Source of the DNA: Cydia pomonella
Taxonomy: Eukaryota; Arthropoda; Insecta; Lepidoptera; Tortricidae
NCBI RefSeq assembly: GCF_033807575.1
Contig: NC_084706.1
Span: forward strand, 20,250,725-20,314,724
Direction: 5' to 3'
Length of the DNA stretch: 64,000 nt
Below, one piece after another: positions 1 to 13,184 of the stretch; positions within the stretch are counted from its first letter, which is position 1, and each line of letters opens with the position of its first letter. Position numbers and translations under genes: made by a program. Below the pieces are notes generated by a model. The model was given only the letters and a program-made list of their open reading frames with translations. It was not told the DNA's origin and made no database searches.

Positions 1-352
1 TAAGATTTACCACATTGTCGATTCTCGCGGCGTTGTCTACTTTATTACCTAGACTGGTTCTACCTATTTAGTATTATGATTTATAATCATGTTATTTCCA
101 AGAAACAAACATAGGTAAGGATAAATTATTTATTTTTAATACTACATCGGACATCGGCAATCGCTACCGTAGCTTATTGGAGTTTGCATGTCTGGTGCCA
201 CATGCGCATTGCCGGTACTGTGAAAATATGTACCTACCTATATTGCTTTCTTGAAGTATCAACCCCATACTGTAGACAAAATGAGATTTTTTTTAAATAC
301 CTACTTAAATGTAGACAAAAATTCCATATCTATAAACTTTAAATATATCTGA

Positions 353-541
353 GCCCCTAGTGTAAATTTATTCGATTTCGTAACCAGACGTACCCGTTTG
401 CGTTAAGTCTTATTTAGTATGGGATTTAGAAACAGCGCGCCAAGCGGACCGTTTTGGAAACTCAATATCCTATACAAAATAAGACTTAACGCAAACGCGT
501 ACGTCACGTTACGCCATCGATTAAATTTACACTAGGGGTAC
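353..541. mobile_element. Foldback MITE, family A, copy 1
   Basis: Ends CCCCTAGTGTAAATTTA in inverted orientation, with longer internal inverted arms (gcgttaagtctta). Two further copies at 49713-49900 and 54025-54215 define the family, about 190 bp long with a central GCGCGCCAAGCGG segment. Confidence 0.8.
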
Positions 542-763
542 TGTTAGATGTATTAATTATTTCCAGCAAAATAACACTTAACGATGAACATACGATTTCT
601 GAGAAGATACTCAGATAGATTTATTATGATACAGACATAAATATGTATAACATTTTATACATATGTATGACTGCGATTAAATGAGTCTGTTGTAATTATT
701 TTATCTGACACGGCAAATACTTTGATAGGTATTAGGTACATTGTTGCCTGCGTATCGCAATCG

Positions 764-925
764 CCTAGACTCAGACCAAAATAAGTTGGCAGCGATTTTG
801 ATAGCCCAGCCTGCGCAAGTGTTAAGTAAACGTCATAATTTAATAGAAGTTTGACGTTTAGAATAACACTTGCACTGTCTAGGCTGTCAGAATCGCTGCC
901 AACTTATCTTGGTCTGACTCTAGCG
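764..925. mobile_element. Foldback MITE, family B, copy 1
   Basis: Inverted arms beginning TAGA(C/G)TCAGACCAA and continuing through agttggcagcgatt. The second copy is at 55495-55650. Confidence 0.8.
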
Positions 926-1670
926 CTCTCAATAAGGACAAGTGAAATAGGGTTGTTTACATCTAAAAATCTTAGGGCAGAATTGTATCCCAATAAATTC
1001 TTTTGGATTATAAGAACATGTTAAACTACTTTTAGGGGACCTGTAATGAGCATATTTTTGTAAATATTGAATTTAAAATATCTTTTGGCACACGTCACGT
1101 GACCAAACTCGAAACGTCATTGAAGATTCTGATGACGTCACAACTCTCGGATTGACACTGTTGACAGTTAGGCGATAAGTAACAAATGATAAATGGCAGT
1201 TGACAATTCGTATCTTCTTCGTGCGTATGTAGTTATGTGTCAAACCGTAAACTGTGACGTCACACAATTTTCAAAGAGCGTTTTGGGCGCGAAAGCATCT
1301 GTCAAAGTATATTTTGTTAATTTAACATATTTAAAGCCGTTTTAGTATAAAAGTGGATTTTTAAAGCAACTTTTAGTTAATATAGAACGTAATACGAGCG
1401 TTTCAAAAAATTTGAAACAACCCTATTTACAATAAGTCGATGTCGAAAAAATTATGAAGTATGACAGTTATGTTATTTTTAAATTACTACAATTTGTTTT
1501 CACAATAAAATGAACTAAATTATTGTTCGACGTAATTTTGATTATCGTCAGATTGACTAGAGTCAATGTCAGATATTTACAGTTTCAATTAGAATAAACC
1601 AAAGAGGTTTGCAAATAGATAATAAAGGAACTGGATGTATCAACTTTTTATGGGTGGATCAACTTTTAGT
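926..1670. other. No gene or recognised repeat
   Basis: Left part of the window, inside or downstream along gene B intron 2. Only short scattered ORFs; nothing recognisable. Confidence 0.5.
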
Positions 1671-1671
1671 G

Positions 1672-2330
1672 TCACGCGTTGCCATGGTTACGGTTTTTTT
1701 GTCCCTTGAACAACCACTTTGAAATCTGGATTTTATGGGGTTCATCAAACATGCATTTTTGTGATAATTTTATGCCATTTAGGTATATAACAGGCCATCC
1801 ACTGAGCATGTTAGTAAATCGTCATAGAATATCACTTCGAACAAACTGTACCAGTATTGTCCCTTGGGCAACGAGACATGATAATAAATCGAAATTTCGT
1901 TTTCTGCTTCTTTTTCACTTTTACATATCCAAACAGATAAAGATAGCGAAATTTAGATTTTCGCGGTAGGGTTTCAGAATTATTGTAGCGTCAGGTCGTA
2001 AAGTGTATACTTTATTTGCACAAATACGGCAAAGAGCATAGACACCTCAAGACTTAAATGACTTGTAATGGCGGTTTTATAGGGTAAATCATTATTTAAC
2101 TCGTGGCCATGGTAACGGCTAGTTGTTCAGGAAAAAAACAACTCCTAAAATCTTAATTTTATGCTATTTAATGTTGGTACCAAACATGCATTTTTGTGGT
2201 AGTTATGAGTCATTCTCATTGTCATAATGGGCAAGATAAAGCATGTTAGTAAATCGTCATACAATATCTCTTCGAACAAGCTGTGCCAGTATTGTCCCTT
2301 GGGCAACGGGACAGGATAATAACACAAAAA
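1672..2330. repeat. Two adjacent copies of an interspersed repeat (family R)
   Basis: Copies at about 1672-1970 and 1971-2330 share gcatgttagtaaatcgtcat and tattgtcccttgggcaacg. A hairpin ending ttttcgcggtaggg sits between them. The same arrangement recurs at 15458-15890, with fragments at 26884-26955 and 28136-28186. Confidence 0.65.
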
Positions 2331-2644
2331 AAGTTGAATCGGCCAACTAACTTTCTTAATTAATACTGTAGGTACTCGTATTTCGAGGATGAGTTAAATT
2401 TGTTATTATGATATAGAAATTGCTTACTATCGATATCAAAAAAACTTGAGTTTAATCACTAGCACTTGTACGTTTTTGCCCCCGACAAACCGGGCTATGG
2501 CCATCGGGCTCATAGTCTCCTCTTAATCTTATCGTTTTCCCGATTCCATCCTAAAGGAGGCCTCCTGAAAGCAACTGCAATCTCACCTTCCAACCCAGAG
2601 GGAAGCTAGGCCCTATTGAGATTACTTCGGTTTCCTCAAGATGT

Positions 2645-2930
2645 TTTATTTTTATACTACGTCAGTGGCAAACAAGCATACGGCCTGTCTGATGGTAATC
2701 AGTCTCCGTAACTTATGGACGTCTGCAACTCCAAAGGTGTTACATGCGTGTTACCAATTACCTAACCCTAACACTCCGCACCCATTTTGAGCTCTGGCAA
2801 CCTTACTCACCGGCAGGAACACAACACGATGAGTAGGGTCTAGTGTTATTTGACTGCGGTTTTCTGTAAGGTGGAGGTACTTCTCCAGTTTGGCTCTGTT
2901 TTCCTTCATCAATAAAGCGATTGGTAAATA
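2645..2930 (-). repeat. LINE/SINE-like 3'-end repeat (family S)
   Basis: Minus-oriented copy of a high-copy lepidopteran repeat (ggcaaacaagcatacggcc ... cggcaggaacacaacac), with the T-rich end at about 2645 equal to its A-tail. Other copies: 9944-10030, 16510-16695, 17558-17775. A longer copy at 24687-24925 shows it to be the 3' end of a non-LTR element. Confidence 0.7.
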
Positions 2931-3089
2931 TGTATCATCATCACTATGAATATACATAACATATATCATATATAAGTTCTAACGGCTCGATTCGAACTTT
3001 AAGATACGTCAAAAATTTCAGTCCAGTTCAGTGTTTAGTCTCAGGAGGTTACACACACATTATTACTGCAACGATATCAATATTCTTAC

Positions 3090-3247
3090 TTATACACGTA
3101 GGGCCCGATCTCTTCAAGCTCGGGCTTGGCGCCGGCGCTGATGTCCTCGGCGTTGGTGACGTTGAACACGTAGACCTTGAAGGTGAGCGGCATCGGTAGC
3201 TTCCTCCATTTGTCGAACATCTGCGAGGACGGGTCAATCTGCACGTT
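3090..3247 (-). CDS. Gene B exon 2: start of ectodomain
   Basis: 158 bases encoding NVQIDPSSQMFDKWRKLPMP, then FKVYVFNVTNAEDI and EIGPYVY. It differs from gene A exon 2 at two residues (Gly to Ala, Arg to Glu). The donor is GTAAGA, phase 2. Confidence 0.92.
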
Positions 3248-6200
3248 CTGAAAAAATATGCGTTCTTAGGCGGTGTTCTTGGAAGCGGGTCCGCTGTACG
3301 CGGTGTCTAAGTATTCAACCCTTAGCCAAATTAGCGAGGTGAATATGTAAATGCTGAGCAAGTTATAACATTAACATGGGATCAACCCCTAAAATCTCAA
3401 AATTTTTTGGCTCTCCCATAGACATAAACAGGCAAATTGATGATGATGATGATGATCCATAGGATAGGTTGCTCAGTAATGACTTAAGTATAGGTACACC
3501 TAGCAAAATGTGGGTATGTATAATAAGGGTTAAAAAATACCCGGTCTCCCTCATACACCGGCACCTGTACTATGAGTCACTGACAGTGCAGTACTTAAAT
3601 GCGAGTACGAGCGAGATGTATAGAAAGTAAGTTGCGTTCTCGATAGCGTTAATGTCAGTGCCGAACTGGTGGTAGCCACACAGAGGTACATACGTTGTGT
3701 TCACACGACAACGGCCCGTGTTAGAGCATTTTTCGTACATATTTTATACAGATTGTCCTATCCGATGTCGGATAGAACGAAAATGTATAAAATATGTGTT
3801 TGTCTGTATTTACTTATTTTTCTGTATTGATATAAGAAATCTTTAGTGATAATAATAATCATAAGGTTCAGGAACCCGTTAAATTTCCAAACCGTTATCA
3901 TGTATTTGGCGCAAAACCTTTTAATTTCGGCTTCGTTCGTGAAACCGGTTTTTAGGAGAACATTTGCATATACATAGTTCTTGTCAGATTAACCGGTTAA
4001 GAACAATAAAAGCCAGTTTCTTCTTATGTAGGGGTCTTTGTTTACGCGGCACACCACTAGGGCGGATGGCCATTATCTTGTCGCTCCATACTCACCATAC
4101 TCACGTGTTTCGTGTGTTCAGTTTAATATCATGAATCGTCGCCATTTCATGATTTGACTAGTGACTATCCGCCGTGTAGTTCAAACCTATACGTTTGACG
4201 ATGTGCCTAGCGATGTTTAGGTGTATCGAATAGAATAGAATGGCTGTTCAAAGCTTCATAGAGCAAGATCCCAGAGCCGCCAGACCTTACTAGTTTTCTC
4301 ATGAATAAAATGTATGGGATAGTTTTAGCAAGTACTTCTAATGCCCGACGGCCATTTGCCGGTACAAGGTGCTAAAGATAGGTAAAAATAACACTAACTT
4401 TCCTTATATGAAAATTGTTTCTAAAAATACGCAAATTTATTCTTGGTAGAACTCATCGCTTACTTTTTTTTGTTACTTACAAAAAATTCACACACAAACA
4501 AAACAGAGTCACGACCTCTTGATGAATTCCAATTTTGCTTGTACTGAGCGTTTAGCTCTAAATTTAACTTAAAGCTAAAGCTGTTGCTAAAGTCGGGTTA
4601 GTTATGCTGAGTGTCACTTTGTACAATGTACAATATACTGCACATTGGGCGGCACGAGGATACACTATTTATGTTTCGATTGACGTTTTCTATCAACGAT
4701 TGTCTATGATAATGATATCTTGGCTAGACTCCGGAAAATTGTAGGATAATATAATTATTCACTTTGGCTCGCTAACATTTTGCATGTCAAGGCACGCAAG
4801 CATGACTTGTTTGTGACGTTATACTTAGTACCTACATAATGACTTGGCTCATGACCTTCTGATTGTCATAAACGTTTATTTTTTTAAGGTCGCGGGCTAA
4901 TGATGATCAAACATCGGTGACTCGTGACATTTAGGTAGTATTTGACGTTTCTGACAGATAGTGAAACGCCGCTATGAAGTCAACCCTGACAGTTATGAAT
5001 TGACCCTTATATTTACGACGATAAGGAAGGTGTCTTTTAGACCCAGTAGCCCTACTTCGAACATTTTTTAATTCTCGTTCGAAATTCAAAATTTCGGACG
5101 CAGGGCTGTGCCAAGGCATTTCTTTTATTTTCATCACACTTGCTCGAAAAAGATTTTATTTCATGCAGGTGTACTGAAGGACGAAGGCCTATATTGTTCC
5201 CGCGGGAGTTATGGATTCTGAAAATAAATATTATAACTCGCTAGGGAGTTATAGCTTTTTTTTTTAATTGTCGCTTATTCATACAAATCACGTAGCATAA
5301 ATGAGTTATACTTTTAAAATAGTGACGTTTATCATGTAATAGTTTTGTTTATGTTTAAAATTATTTAATTTGATTAATTTAACACCCGTTTAAAATATTT
5401 TTACACAATTTTCAATCGTGGTTGAATGCCGAATAGGTCTGTACTGTACTTTCGATGCCTAACCTGTCAAGAAATTTAAAAAAGGCGGACATTTGATATG
5501 TTACCGTATTTAAGACTTATGTCGCTTAAAATTTAGTTTTTTCTTCGCAAATGTGATGAAAAACATTGTGTGTAACTCCGGGGGTAAGAATATTGCAAAC
5601 TCGGGTCTTTAAGCCTGCGGCTGACGGGAATGACCACCCTCGTATCCAAAATATCACTTACTATCCTAAATTTCTGGATTATTTGAATTCCGGTACAAAC
5701 AGAATAGTAAGTATTATATATGTATATAATAGGAACCTATGATCATTATACAAGATGTTACAAAAATACAGACGATATATTTGAGAGCATAATTATTAGT
5801 ATAATATTCCGACTAGGAAAAAGTAAAACAAATATTATAGCGTCAATTCAAAAACACGACTGCAGAGCCACCTGCCGAGTCTAAAAGTAAAAAAAGAATT
5901 CATAATTTCTGTAGTAATAAAAATATAATTTTTTGCTCGCCGGTGACGGTCTGCCCGGGCGCAACCCTTAGCAAACATGCTTAAATCTGTCGCGTCGTCA
6001 CTTGTTTTTATATTTCCCGAGCTTTGTATATTTTTTTTGAAGTTGGACTACACGTTATAAATCGGTGTACACTAGTTTAACCGATAGCATTAGTGCCAAT
6101 TGACCCTTATATCGTCACCCTAGTTCACAATTCACAATCGTACGGCAAAAATAAGGTTGCAATTAGTATCATAGTGCGTAGCCAAAAGATCTATATTACG

Positions 6201-8983
6201 ACCAAATTTAGTTGCAATTAGTACCATAGTACCCAGCAAAGGTCTATATTACGACCAAATTTAGTTGCAATTAGTACCATAGTGCGTAGCCAAAAGGTCT
6301 ATATTACGACCAAATTTAGTTGCAATTAGTACCATAGTGCGCAGCCAAAAGGTCTATATTACGACCAAATTTAGTTGCAATTAGTACCATAGTGCGTAGC
6401 CAAAAGTTCTATATTACGACCAAATTTTCCGCGTAGTTCCAAATTAGTATGATTGTGAACTAGGGTGAAGATACTGACTATCTGTTCTTAGGAACCATGT
6501 CATCGATTTTAATAACAAGAAAAACTGCATTTGTACATTTAAAAAAACCTGTACTAATAGTACTGAAATCTTACTATGAGACATGATGAATAAAATGCAT
6601 TCATATTCTTTAATTTAGCAAAGAGCTGCAAACAACCTGTGCACAATTACACACACCTAAACGTGTTAAATATCGTATTGAAAAAGGCGGTGGTAATTTC
6701 AAACACTTACTAAAATAAATTAAAGAATATGAAAACAATGCATTTTATTCATCATGTATTATAGTAAAATTTACTGCTTAAGACCTACACAATCGATAAC
6801 TAAATAGAGATACTCTTAGTTTTATTTTTCAAAATAATCTTCAAAAGATTCCCGGGCTGAGTACAGGTTTTGTTTAAATATAAGAATGCAGTTTTTCTTG
6901 TGATTAAAATCAACGATATGGTTCCTAAGAATAGATCTTCGTATGTCTTATAGTTTCAGACTTTCCCATACTGACCGTTCTAAATGAGCCATCATGTATA
7001 TAGGTCAATTCATAACTGTCAGAATGGATTTCTTAGCTGCGTTTTACTTATATAATAATGCTATCAGTAGGTATCATCACACTATTGAAATGATAATGTT
7101 TTTTTGTACGAGTCAAGCAAATAAAATCAAAGAAAAAACCTTTTAATCATTTAGAATATGACATTCGTAATAGACAATTAATATTTGTTATTAATTTTTA
7201 GAGGTTATCCTACGTCTTCTATTTGAAAAAATCCACTTTGTGTAAGAAAATGTTCTTTCGACTTCGATTGACGTGATCCTACAAAACATTGACAATGACA
7301 TATATCGAAGGACGGGCCTTACGAGCAATATGAATGGGGCCAGTACAGCGGTGTCACGCACACGAATTCGAGCCAATTGTGCAGTCTAATGCCACAATGC
7401 GATTAGTTGATGAGTTCACATCACGCGCGCGATACGTCGCAACTAGTTGCGTTAGACTGTTCGACTTCGTGAGTGACACCACTGAACTAGCATCATTCTT
7501 ACCTATTGGGAGAAATTGTCCTCCAAAGTACTAAAAAGTTACTAAATCTTCTAACTCCTATAGAAAGTGATGCTCAAGCAACTTGCTAGTTAATGGCTTG
7601 TTTGAGTATATGTTTGAGAGCAGGAAAAAATAATGTACACGTGTTTTGTTATATCTGCTTAAACTCAAGTTTTCCTAAAAAAACACCCGTCTTTATGTGT
7701 AACTATAGTGATAAGATATTATAAAACTTCGAATGTCGATTTTTTTTAGGAAAAAAATGAGTTTTAGCCGATATAACAAAACACGTGCTCATTATTTTTT
7801 GCTGCTTTCAAACATATACTCAAACCAGCCATTAACTAGCAAGTTGCTTGAGCATCACTTTCTATAGGAGTTAGAAGATTTAGTAACTTTTTAGTACTTT
7901 GGAGGACAATTTCTCCCAATAGGTTGAGTTTGGGCAGCTAAAAAAAAATACGTGTCCGTTATTTTAGACTACTCTATAACATATATCAAAATGAATCAAA
8001 TCGGAGTCGGACAGTTGGGTACCCTTCCTTGTTAGTGCCCCTAAGATATATTGACATAGATCCTTAGATATATGTCAATGGTACAAAAGCAATCTTTTAT
8101 AATGATGCAGCATATTTTGTTGGTGTTCTCTTTGATTTCAACTTGTGAGATATCCTGGAATTTTTGATTATTTAGGCTTTTGATTTCCTCCAATATTTGT
8201 AAAAATTCTAAGGTTCAAGACAATTGTAACACGTCTCGTGATAATTATTGAATTAATGTCAATACATATTGGTACAATAGAGATGAAATGGTAAGGCCGG
8301 CAGTAGGTCGCCGGTAACTAGACGGACTAGATTGACTGATAAAAAGGATACTAGGAATAGCAAATAAATAAAACCGGCCAAGAGCATGTCGGGCCACGCT
8401 CAGTGTAGGGTTCCGTAGTTACTCTTCCGTCACAATAAGCTAAACTGGAGCTTAAAGTATAGTAAATTGTTAACCAAGGGATGAAACGGTACGCGAGTTA
8501 AACAAATAGGCAAATTTACATAATCAGTACCTAATTAAAGTAAGTCTTTTTACTATGAAGGGGAAACTTTTTGCGATAACTCAAAAACCGCTAAACTGAT
8601 CATGTCCGCTATAGTTTTCATTTAATGTCTTTCTTAAGCTCTACTTCCACGATTTTTTTCATATTTTTTGGACCTATGGTTCAAAAGTTAGAGGGGGGGG
8701 GACACATTTTTTTTTCTTTCGGAGCGATTATCTCAGAATATATTCACTTTATCAAAAAATGTTTGTTGAAGACCCCTATTAGTTTTGAAAGACCTTTCCA
8801 ACGATAGCCCACACTGTAGGGATGAAGCAAAAAAAAAATTCACCCTCACTTTACGTGTAGGGGAGGTGCCCTCAAAAAAATTAAATTTTTAGATTTTATT
8901 ATACGACTTTGTCGGCTTTATTGATTTATTATCTATGCCGAATTTCAGCTTTCTAGCACTAACGACCACGGAGCAAAGCCTCG

Positions 8984-9030
<47 letters not shown>

Positions 9031-12000
9031 GGACATGGCGAAACTATAAGGGTTCCTAGTTGACTACGGAACCCTAAAAAAGAAAACGAAATCCCATCAG
9101 AAACATTTTCATGTAAAATCTTGTATCGATTGTGTCGATAAAATTATATCGATAGTTGTTTGCACTATCACAATCCATGTGATTTTTATAAAGGGGCTTA
9201 CAATTTCGATTTCTGAACATCACTAGAAAAGTGATTGATTCGATTAAGTATTAAATTGTGACGATCAAATCAAGGTGCGGACGCAAAAATTGGCAATTTA
9301 ATCAGATTGTGCGCAAAGGCAATGTATGAAGGTCAGTCCAGACGGGACATACATTGCCAAAACCCTATCCGCCATATCCGTTTGTCGTGTTGTTGTGTGT
9401 ATTTTTGTTATTGTGTGATTGCACAATTAAATATTCAAAATACCTAACTATAGAGTCAGGCTAAAGTTAATTGTGCAACATGTTTGACAACACAGAGTGT
9501 GGGAGTGTTATCATAAACTTCTAAGAAATTATGACGTGAAAAAAAATGAACCCACGAAATATTTTTGGGTTTCATAGGGCTTGTTGTATAAAGCCTCATT
9601 TAGACGGATCAGTAATTTTCTTGCGATTTACGTTACATTGCGGTATTAGGTAGATCAATTGAATTCATTATACTCTTTAGTTAGCAATGTACGGTCAACC
9701 AATTTGATTCCTAGGCCACTATAGAACCATGTCATAATGACTTCTACGACAGTGCTTATTGAGCGATGCATGTGATGTATAGAGTAGTTAAAGCGACAAG
9801 GTTCTATAGTGGCCTAGGATTCATATTGGTTGATTGTACGGTCACAGACTTTAATTGTGGACCTATCTATGGTTCAAGGTAAATTGGTTGTCAATGGGTC
9901 TCTATTGTTTCCCATAAAGTTTTAAGTCATAATGTTTTTTTTATACAACGTCGGTGGCAAACAAGCATACGGCCCGCCTTATGGTAAGCAGTCTCCTTCG
10001 CCTATGTACGCCTGCAACTCCAGAGGAGTTACTGTTTAATGAATAATGTGTTGTGTTAATATATTGTTTGTCGGCATTTTCGTTAGCTATAATTTGTTTT
10101 TTTCTCAGAAACTCGTACCTTTTCAGGATTGCCATAAAACAAACCTAACATAACGTAACCTATCTAATCTATAGGATAACCTAAGGAAGTTCCTGAAAAG
10201 TTAACGGATTCAGAGTTATGACTAATGATAATATGACTATCATTACATTATGACTTTCGATAATTATGCGAAACAAAGGGATCCGGTTGTCAATACTAAC
10301 GCTATGACATCTCCAATGTATAGTACCTAAACCCTAATCCTCTTATTCATAAACGTCTACTAAAGTTAACAAGCCGCTAATAATCGTTTGTCCCTTTCCA
10401 TCATACCAATACGTCGGAAAGGGACAAACGATTACTAGCGGCTTGTTAACTTTAGTAGACGTTTATGAATAAGGGGGTAAGTGGCTTAACAATTAATATC
10501 CGTGAATAGGGTGAGCACGACGGATCTGAAATGTATGGGAAGATCTGTGGATAATTTCATATTTCGGATCCGGATTGCAAACCCTAACCGTGACTGTACC
10601 TATCCAATATTGCATACAAGTTCTTAAACCGTCTAATTGGGGCTAGTTGGACATTACTTTGCCTACAAAGGTGACCAATACAGTCGCTTTCAAGGAAAGC
10701 TCGCTCATCGCTTCTCGCTGGTCGCCGTTGTCACTCTCTAAAACCATGGTTTTATGGGATATTTCGGTACACGGCGGGAAGAATATAAAATTGTACAAAT
10801 TTGAACTTAGAAATAGAATTGCATAAGGTTCAAATTACTTCAACTTCTTGCTGTGTACGGATATACATCGGTACTTAGTTTAAAGTCCATGATCCACCCG
10901 TTAATTTCATAAATCCTATATTTCTTAACTTTGGAAACTGCTGTTATTCGAGGAAACTCTTAAGACAGTAAATTTGCTTAAGGAATTGGATTGTTTAAGT
11001 AAATTGTATTAAGATAACTTCGGTTTTGTTCTAAATCTGTGGTTCGGTTCCGCCAACGTTTCGGAACGGAATAAAGGGGGGAAGGTGGGACCAAGCAGAA
11101 TGTATCTGCATATATATTCATGAAACGTTTTGTATAGGTAATTAGGTACCTCTGAAAACTCGTCCTTAAGCCCTAAACGGTAACGTAAAAATGCAGTTTT
11201 TAAATTGATTTTTTACACGTTTTAATCAAGCGTAAATGCTACGAAAAAGTTACTCGGAAACTAGACTACATTTCCGAGGGAAAACACTAAGACAAACCAT
11301 AAAAGATTCAAGTTGGCTTGATGGAAAAAATCACGAAAACATGTCTAATTTTCAATTGTATATTGTTACTCTGCATACTACTACTACTAATTAAAACTGC
11401 AAGCTACTAGTAATCTAGTAGTAGTCGAAAAACACTTTATTGTACAAAAAGAAACATAAAACAGGAAAAAATACACATCATTTGTTCAAAGGCGAATTTA
11501 TCCCTTTCCGGGATCTCTTCAGTTAACCTTGGATTGGATAACGGTAGATATCAAAACTGTACTAAAATTTAATTATAAAATTGCTAGTAATATAACCGAG
11601 TCATTGATAGCTAAATACAAGCAACATTTTAATCAGAAGTATATGTACCTCCTTAAAGGGGGCGTAAAGCCAGGAAATTAGAAGGGAAGAAAGGACATCG
11701 CGCTTGAGTTATTTGCGACGGAGACAATGCAAATTAACCATCGCTCGGGTTTTAACGTTTTACCTCAATTAATCCGACAATATACTTTACCAGTGGGCTA
11801 ACAATGTGCCTTTCGGGCGCTTGCTACCAGCAATTATTAGCGTTGACAAAACTTGACGTTCCTTTGCATGCACAACCACAGATATGACTTGAATTTCGAC
11901 AACCCTATAATTTAAAAATTTGGAAAACATATTTCAAACAATTTATTCGCGTTAGAAATACAACGACATACATTTTAAATTAAATGAAAATTAGATATAT

Positions 12001-12372
12001 TTTCGGATCAGCAAGTTGATACTTTAATTTTACGCTAAGTTTTTCCGCTTACATTGGTCGGATGCTAAACTAACTATAAACTATAGAAAAAACATAAGTA
12101 TATAGTTTGTCATAAATCACTTGTCAGTGGAACATAGACATAGAGAATCATACGGTCTTTACTTTATGATAAAACTACATTAATTATTCTAAGTACTGTC
12201 ACTGTCAAAATTGTTTTTACTAGACTATAGTATGAATGAAATAAATTATAGTACTTACCTTTTGTATTTGGCTTCTGACAATCTTTGGTATACCCCACGT
12301 CGCAAGTAGAATCGCGAACATGAGCCCACACAGCGATATCAAAAAAAACATACGCGATTGTTTCCCAATCAT
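3090..12372 (-). CDS. CD36/class B scavenger receptor family gene (gene B), 5' part only
   Basis: Exons 12372-12259 and 3247-3090 encode residues 1-90 of a protein almost identical at the start to gene A: the same lengths, the same splice phases (0, then 2), 32/38 identical residues in exon 1 and 50/52 in exon 2. Intron 1 is 9.0 kb against 4.7 kb in gene A and is filled with foldback elements. I found no exon-3 homologue between 3089 and 1, so the rest of the gene should lie beyond the left edge. The role is inferred from the family: a plasma-membrane receptor or transporter for lipidic ligands. Both exons look intact, so nothing visible marks it as a pseudogene. Confidence 0.88.
3248..6114. 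other. Gene B intron 1, left part: nothing recognised beyond a (TGA)n tract
   Basis: A (TGA)6 microsatellite at about 3438-3455 and a small hairpin around 3730-3800 (cgtacatattttatac / gtataaaatatgtg). No exon of gene B or other gene seen. Confidence 0.45.
6115..6468. mobile_element. MITE with terminal inverted repeats and an internal tandem array
   Basis: Perfect 17-bp ends TCACCCTAGTTCACAAT at 6115 and inverted at 6452-6468. The inside is almost wholly five copies of a 55-bp unit (6157-6427). Confidence 0.8.
6157..6427. repeat. Tandem array, 55-bp unit x5
   Basis: Units start at 6157, 6212, 6265, 6320 and 6375, each with ttgcaattagtaccatagtg and tctatattacgaccaaattt. Unit 2 is two bases shorter; the others are nearly identical, which suggests recent expansion. 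Confidence 0.9.
6484..6933. mobile_element. Foldback element in gene B intron 1
   Basis: Left arm (ttcttaggaaccatgtcatc ... gaataaaatgcatt) is inverted at the right (aatgcattttattcatcat ... atatggttcctaagaa). The right arm is longer by an insertion around 6780-6870. Confidence 0.8.
7502..7923. mobile_element. Long foldback element, about 175-bp arms
   Basis: From cctattgggagaaattgtcc to its inverted copy ending at 7923. Arms are near-perfect over 175 bp with a roughly 65-bp AT-rich loop, a very stable hairpin if transcribed, which it would be as part of gene B intron 1. Confidence 0.88.
8369..9079 (+). mobile_element. Lepidopteran interspersed repeat (family G), near full-length
   Basis: Starts at aaaccggccaagagcatgtc / ggttccgtagttactc, contains a poly-G tract and a (GACA)n microsatellite (about 8980-9030), and ends acggaaccctaaaaa. 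A close second copy is at 57431-58131; a 5' fragment is at 54395-54480. Non-coding. Confidence 0.75.
9694..9835. mobile_element. Small foldback element
   Basis: Arms ctaggccactatagaacc at 9712-9729, inverted at 9813-9830, continuing outward through caaccaat / attggttg. Confidence 0.7.
9944..10030 (-). repeat. Family S repeat fragment
   Basis: ggcaaacaagcatacggcc, aagcagtctccttcgcctat and cctgcaactccagaggagtt, 3'-end part only. Confidence 0.65.
10341..10477. mobile_element. Foldback MITE, family C, copy 1
   Basis: Near-perfect hairpin: ttattcataaacgtctact ... gacaaacgatta and its inverse, ending aataaggggg. Other copies: 28213-28312 and 30450-30568. Confidence 0.85.
10478..12258. other. Gene B intron 1, right part: no recognised feature
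   Basis: AT-rich. A small tract of (ACT)n with an imperfect hairpin near 11380-11425 is the only structure noted. Confidence 0.45.
12259..12372 (-). CDS. Gene B exon 1: start and N-terminal membrane segment
   Basis: ATG at 12372 opens MIGKQSRMFFLISLCG, a hydrophobic segment and TWGIPKIV; the donor GTAAGT is a perfect consensus. The start corresponds exactly to that of gene A. Confidence 0.9.
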
Positions 12373-12519
12373 TGTTCTACAATCACTATTCGATCACTTT
12401 ACTACAAGCAAACAGGAACTATCGACGATATCGAATCCTAACGCATTAATTCTAAAAACCAACTATTTTATAAAAAAAAGTTTTTTTTTTAGATTTGTGT
12501 TAGAAATTCAAAATTTGCT

Positions 12520-12650
12520 TCAACTATTACCCGACGCGGTCAGGCTTTGACTGCCTTACGGATCGGAAACTATTATAGTTTGATTATAACTTGTCGCATA
12601 GCATTTTCCTCTTGTTTTATCTTCCTGCGATGATAATTAAGTAAGTATAT
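12520..12650 (-). promoter_or_regulatory. Conserved upstream block of gene B (putative core promoter)
   Basis: The segment containing gacgcggtcaggctttgact and tttcctcttgttttatcttc is repeated almost base for base 42-kb upstream of gene A, though both are non-coding. It ends about 150 bp upstream of the gene B ATG. The intervening bases (cactattcgatcactttact) also match the gene A leader. I infer a shared promoter/5' leader. The transcription start is not fixed. Confidence 0.6.
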
Positions 12651-13184
12651 GTTGACACTGAAGGTATGTTGTGTTGGCACGGGGAAAATCAACATCAATG
12701 CCGAATTTTGAGTTAGAGAATCGTGTTTAGTGTCGCTGTAAAATTAATAATTCAGTTTAAGCAGATAATTCTCCGTCGTGTCCTCTGTTAATAGTGCTAT
12801 TGTTATAAACAGGTTTCACCGAGGTATGTATCGACCTTCAGTAAAAAAAAACGGATACCTATAGTAGATTTAAGATTTTCACACTCAAAAGTCAAAACCA
12901 ATACTTTGTGTATTCCTCGTTCCAAAAATAAAGCAAACTTGGGACACTTATTTTACTTAAGTATTGGTTTTAAACTCAAGGCAATATTTCTCTCGTTTAA
13001 TAACAGTCAGATCATAAATTCATAATACATAATATTATTACGATTATGTCATTGTGGCCACGCACTTAATACTCATAGGGGGTGTACGTTCGTGTTCACA
13101 AACATCTTTACAAGCCAATGTTCCAAAAATATATTTACCCGACCTTATTATCATGGGTCGTAGAAGCGTATAAAAGTATTTTAT

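Noticed and set aside
1..3089. Exon 3 of gene B
   Set aside because: Searched on the minus strand for a GYGENDTVEY-like exon; not present, so it is expected beyond the left edge.
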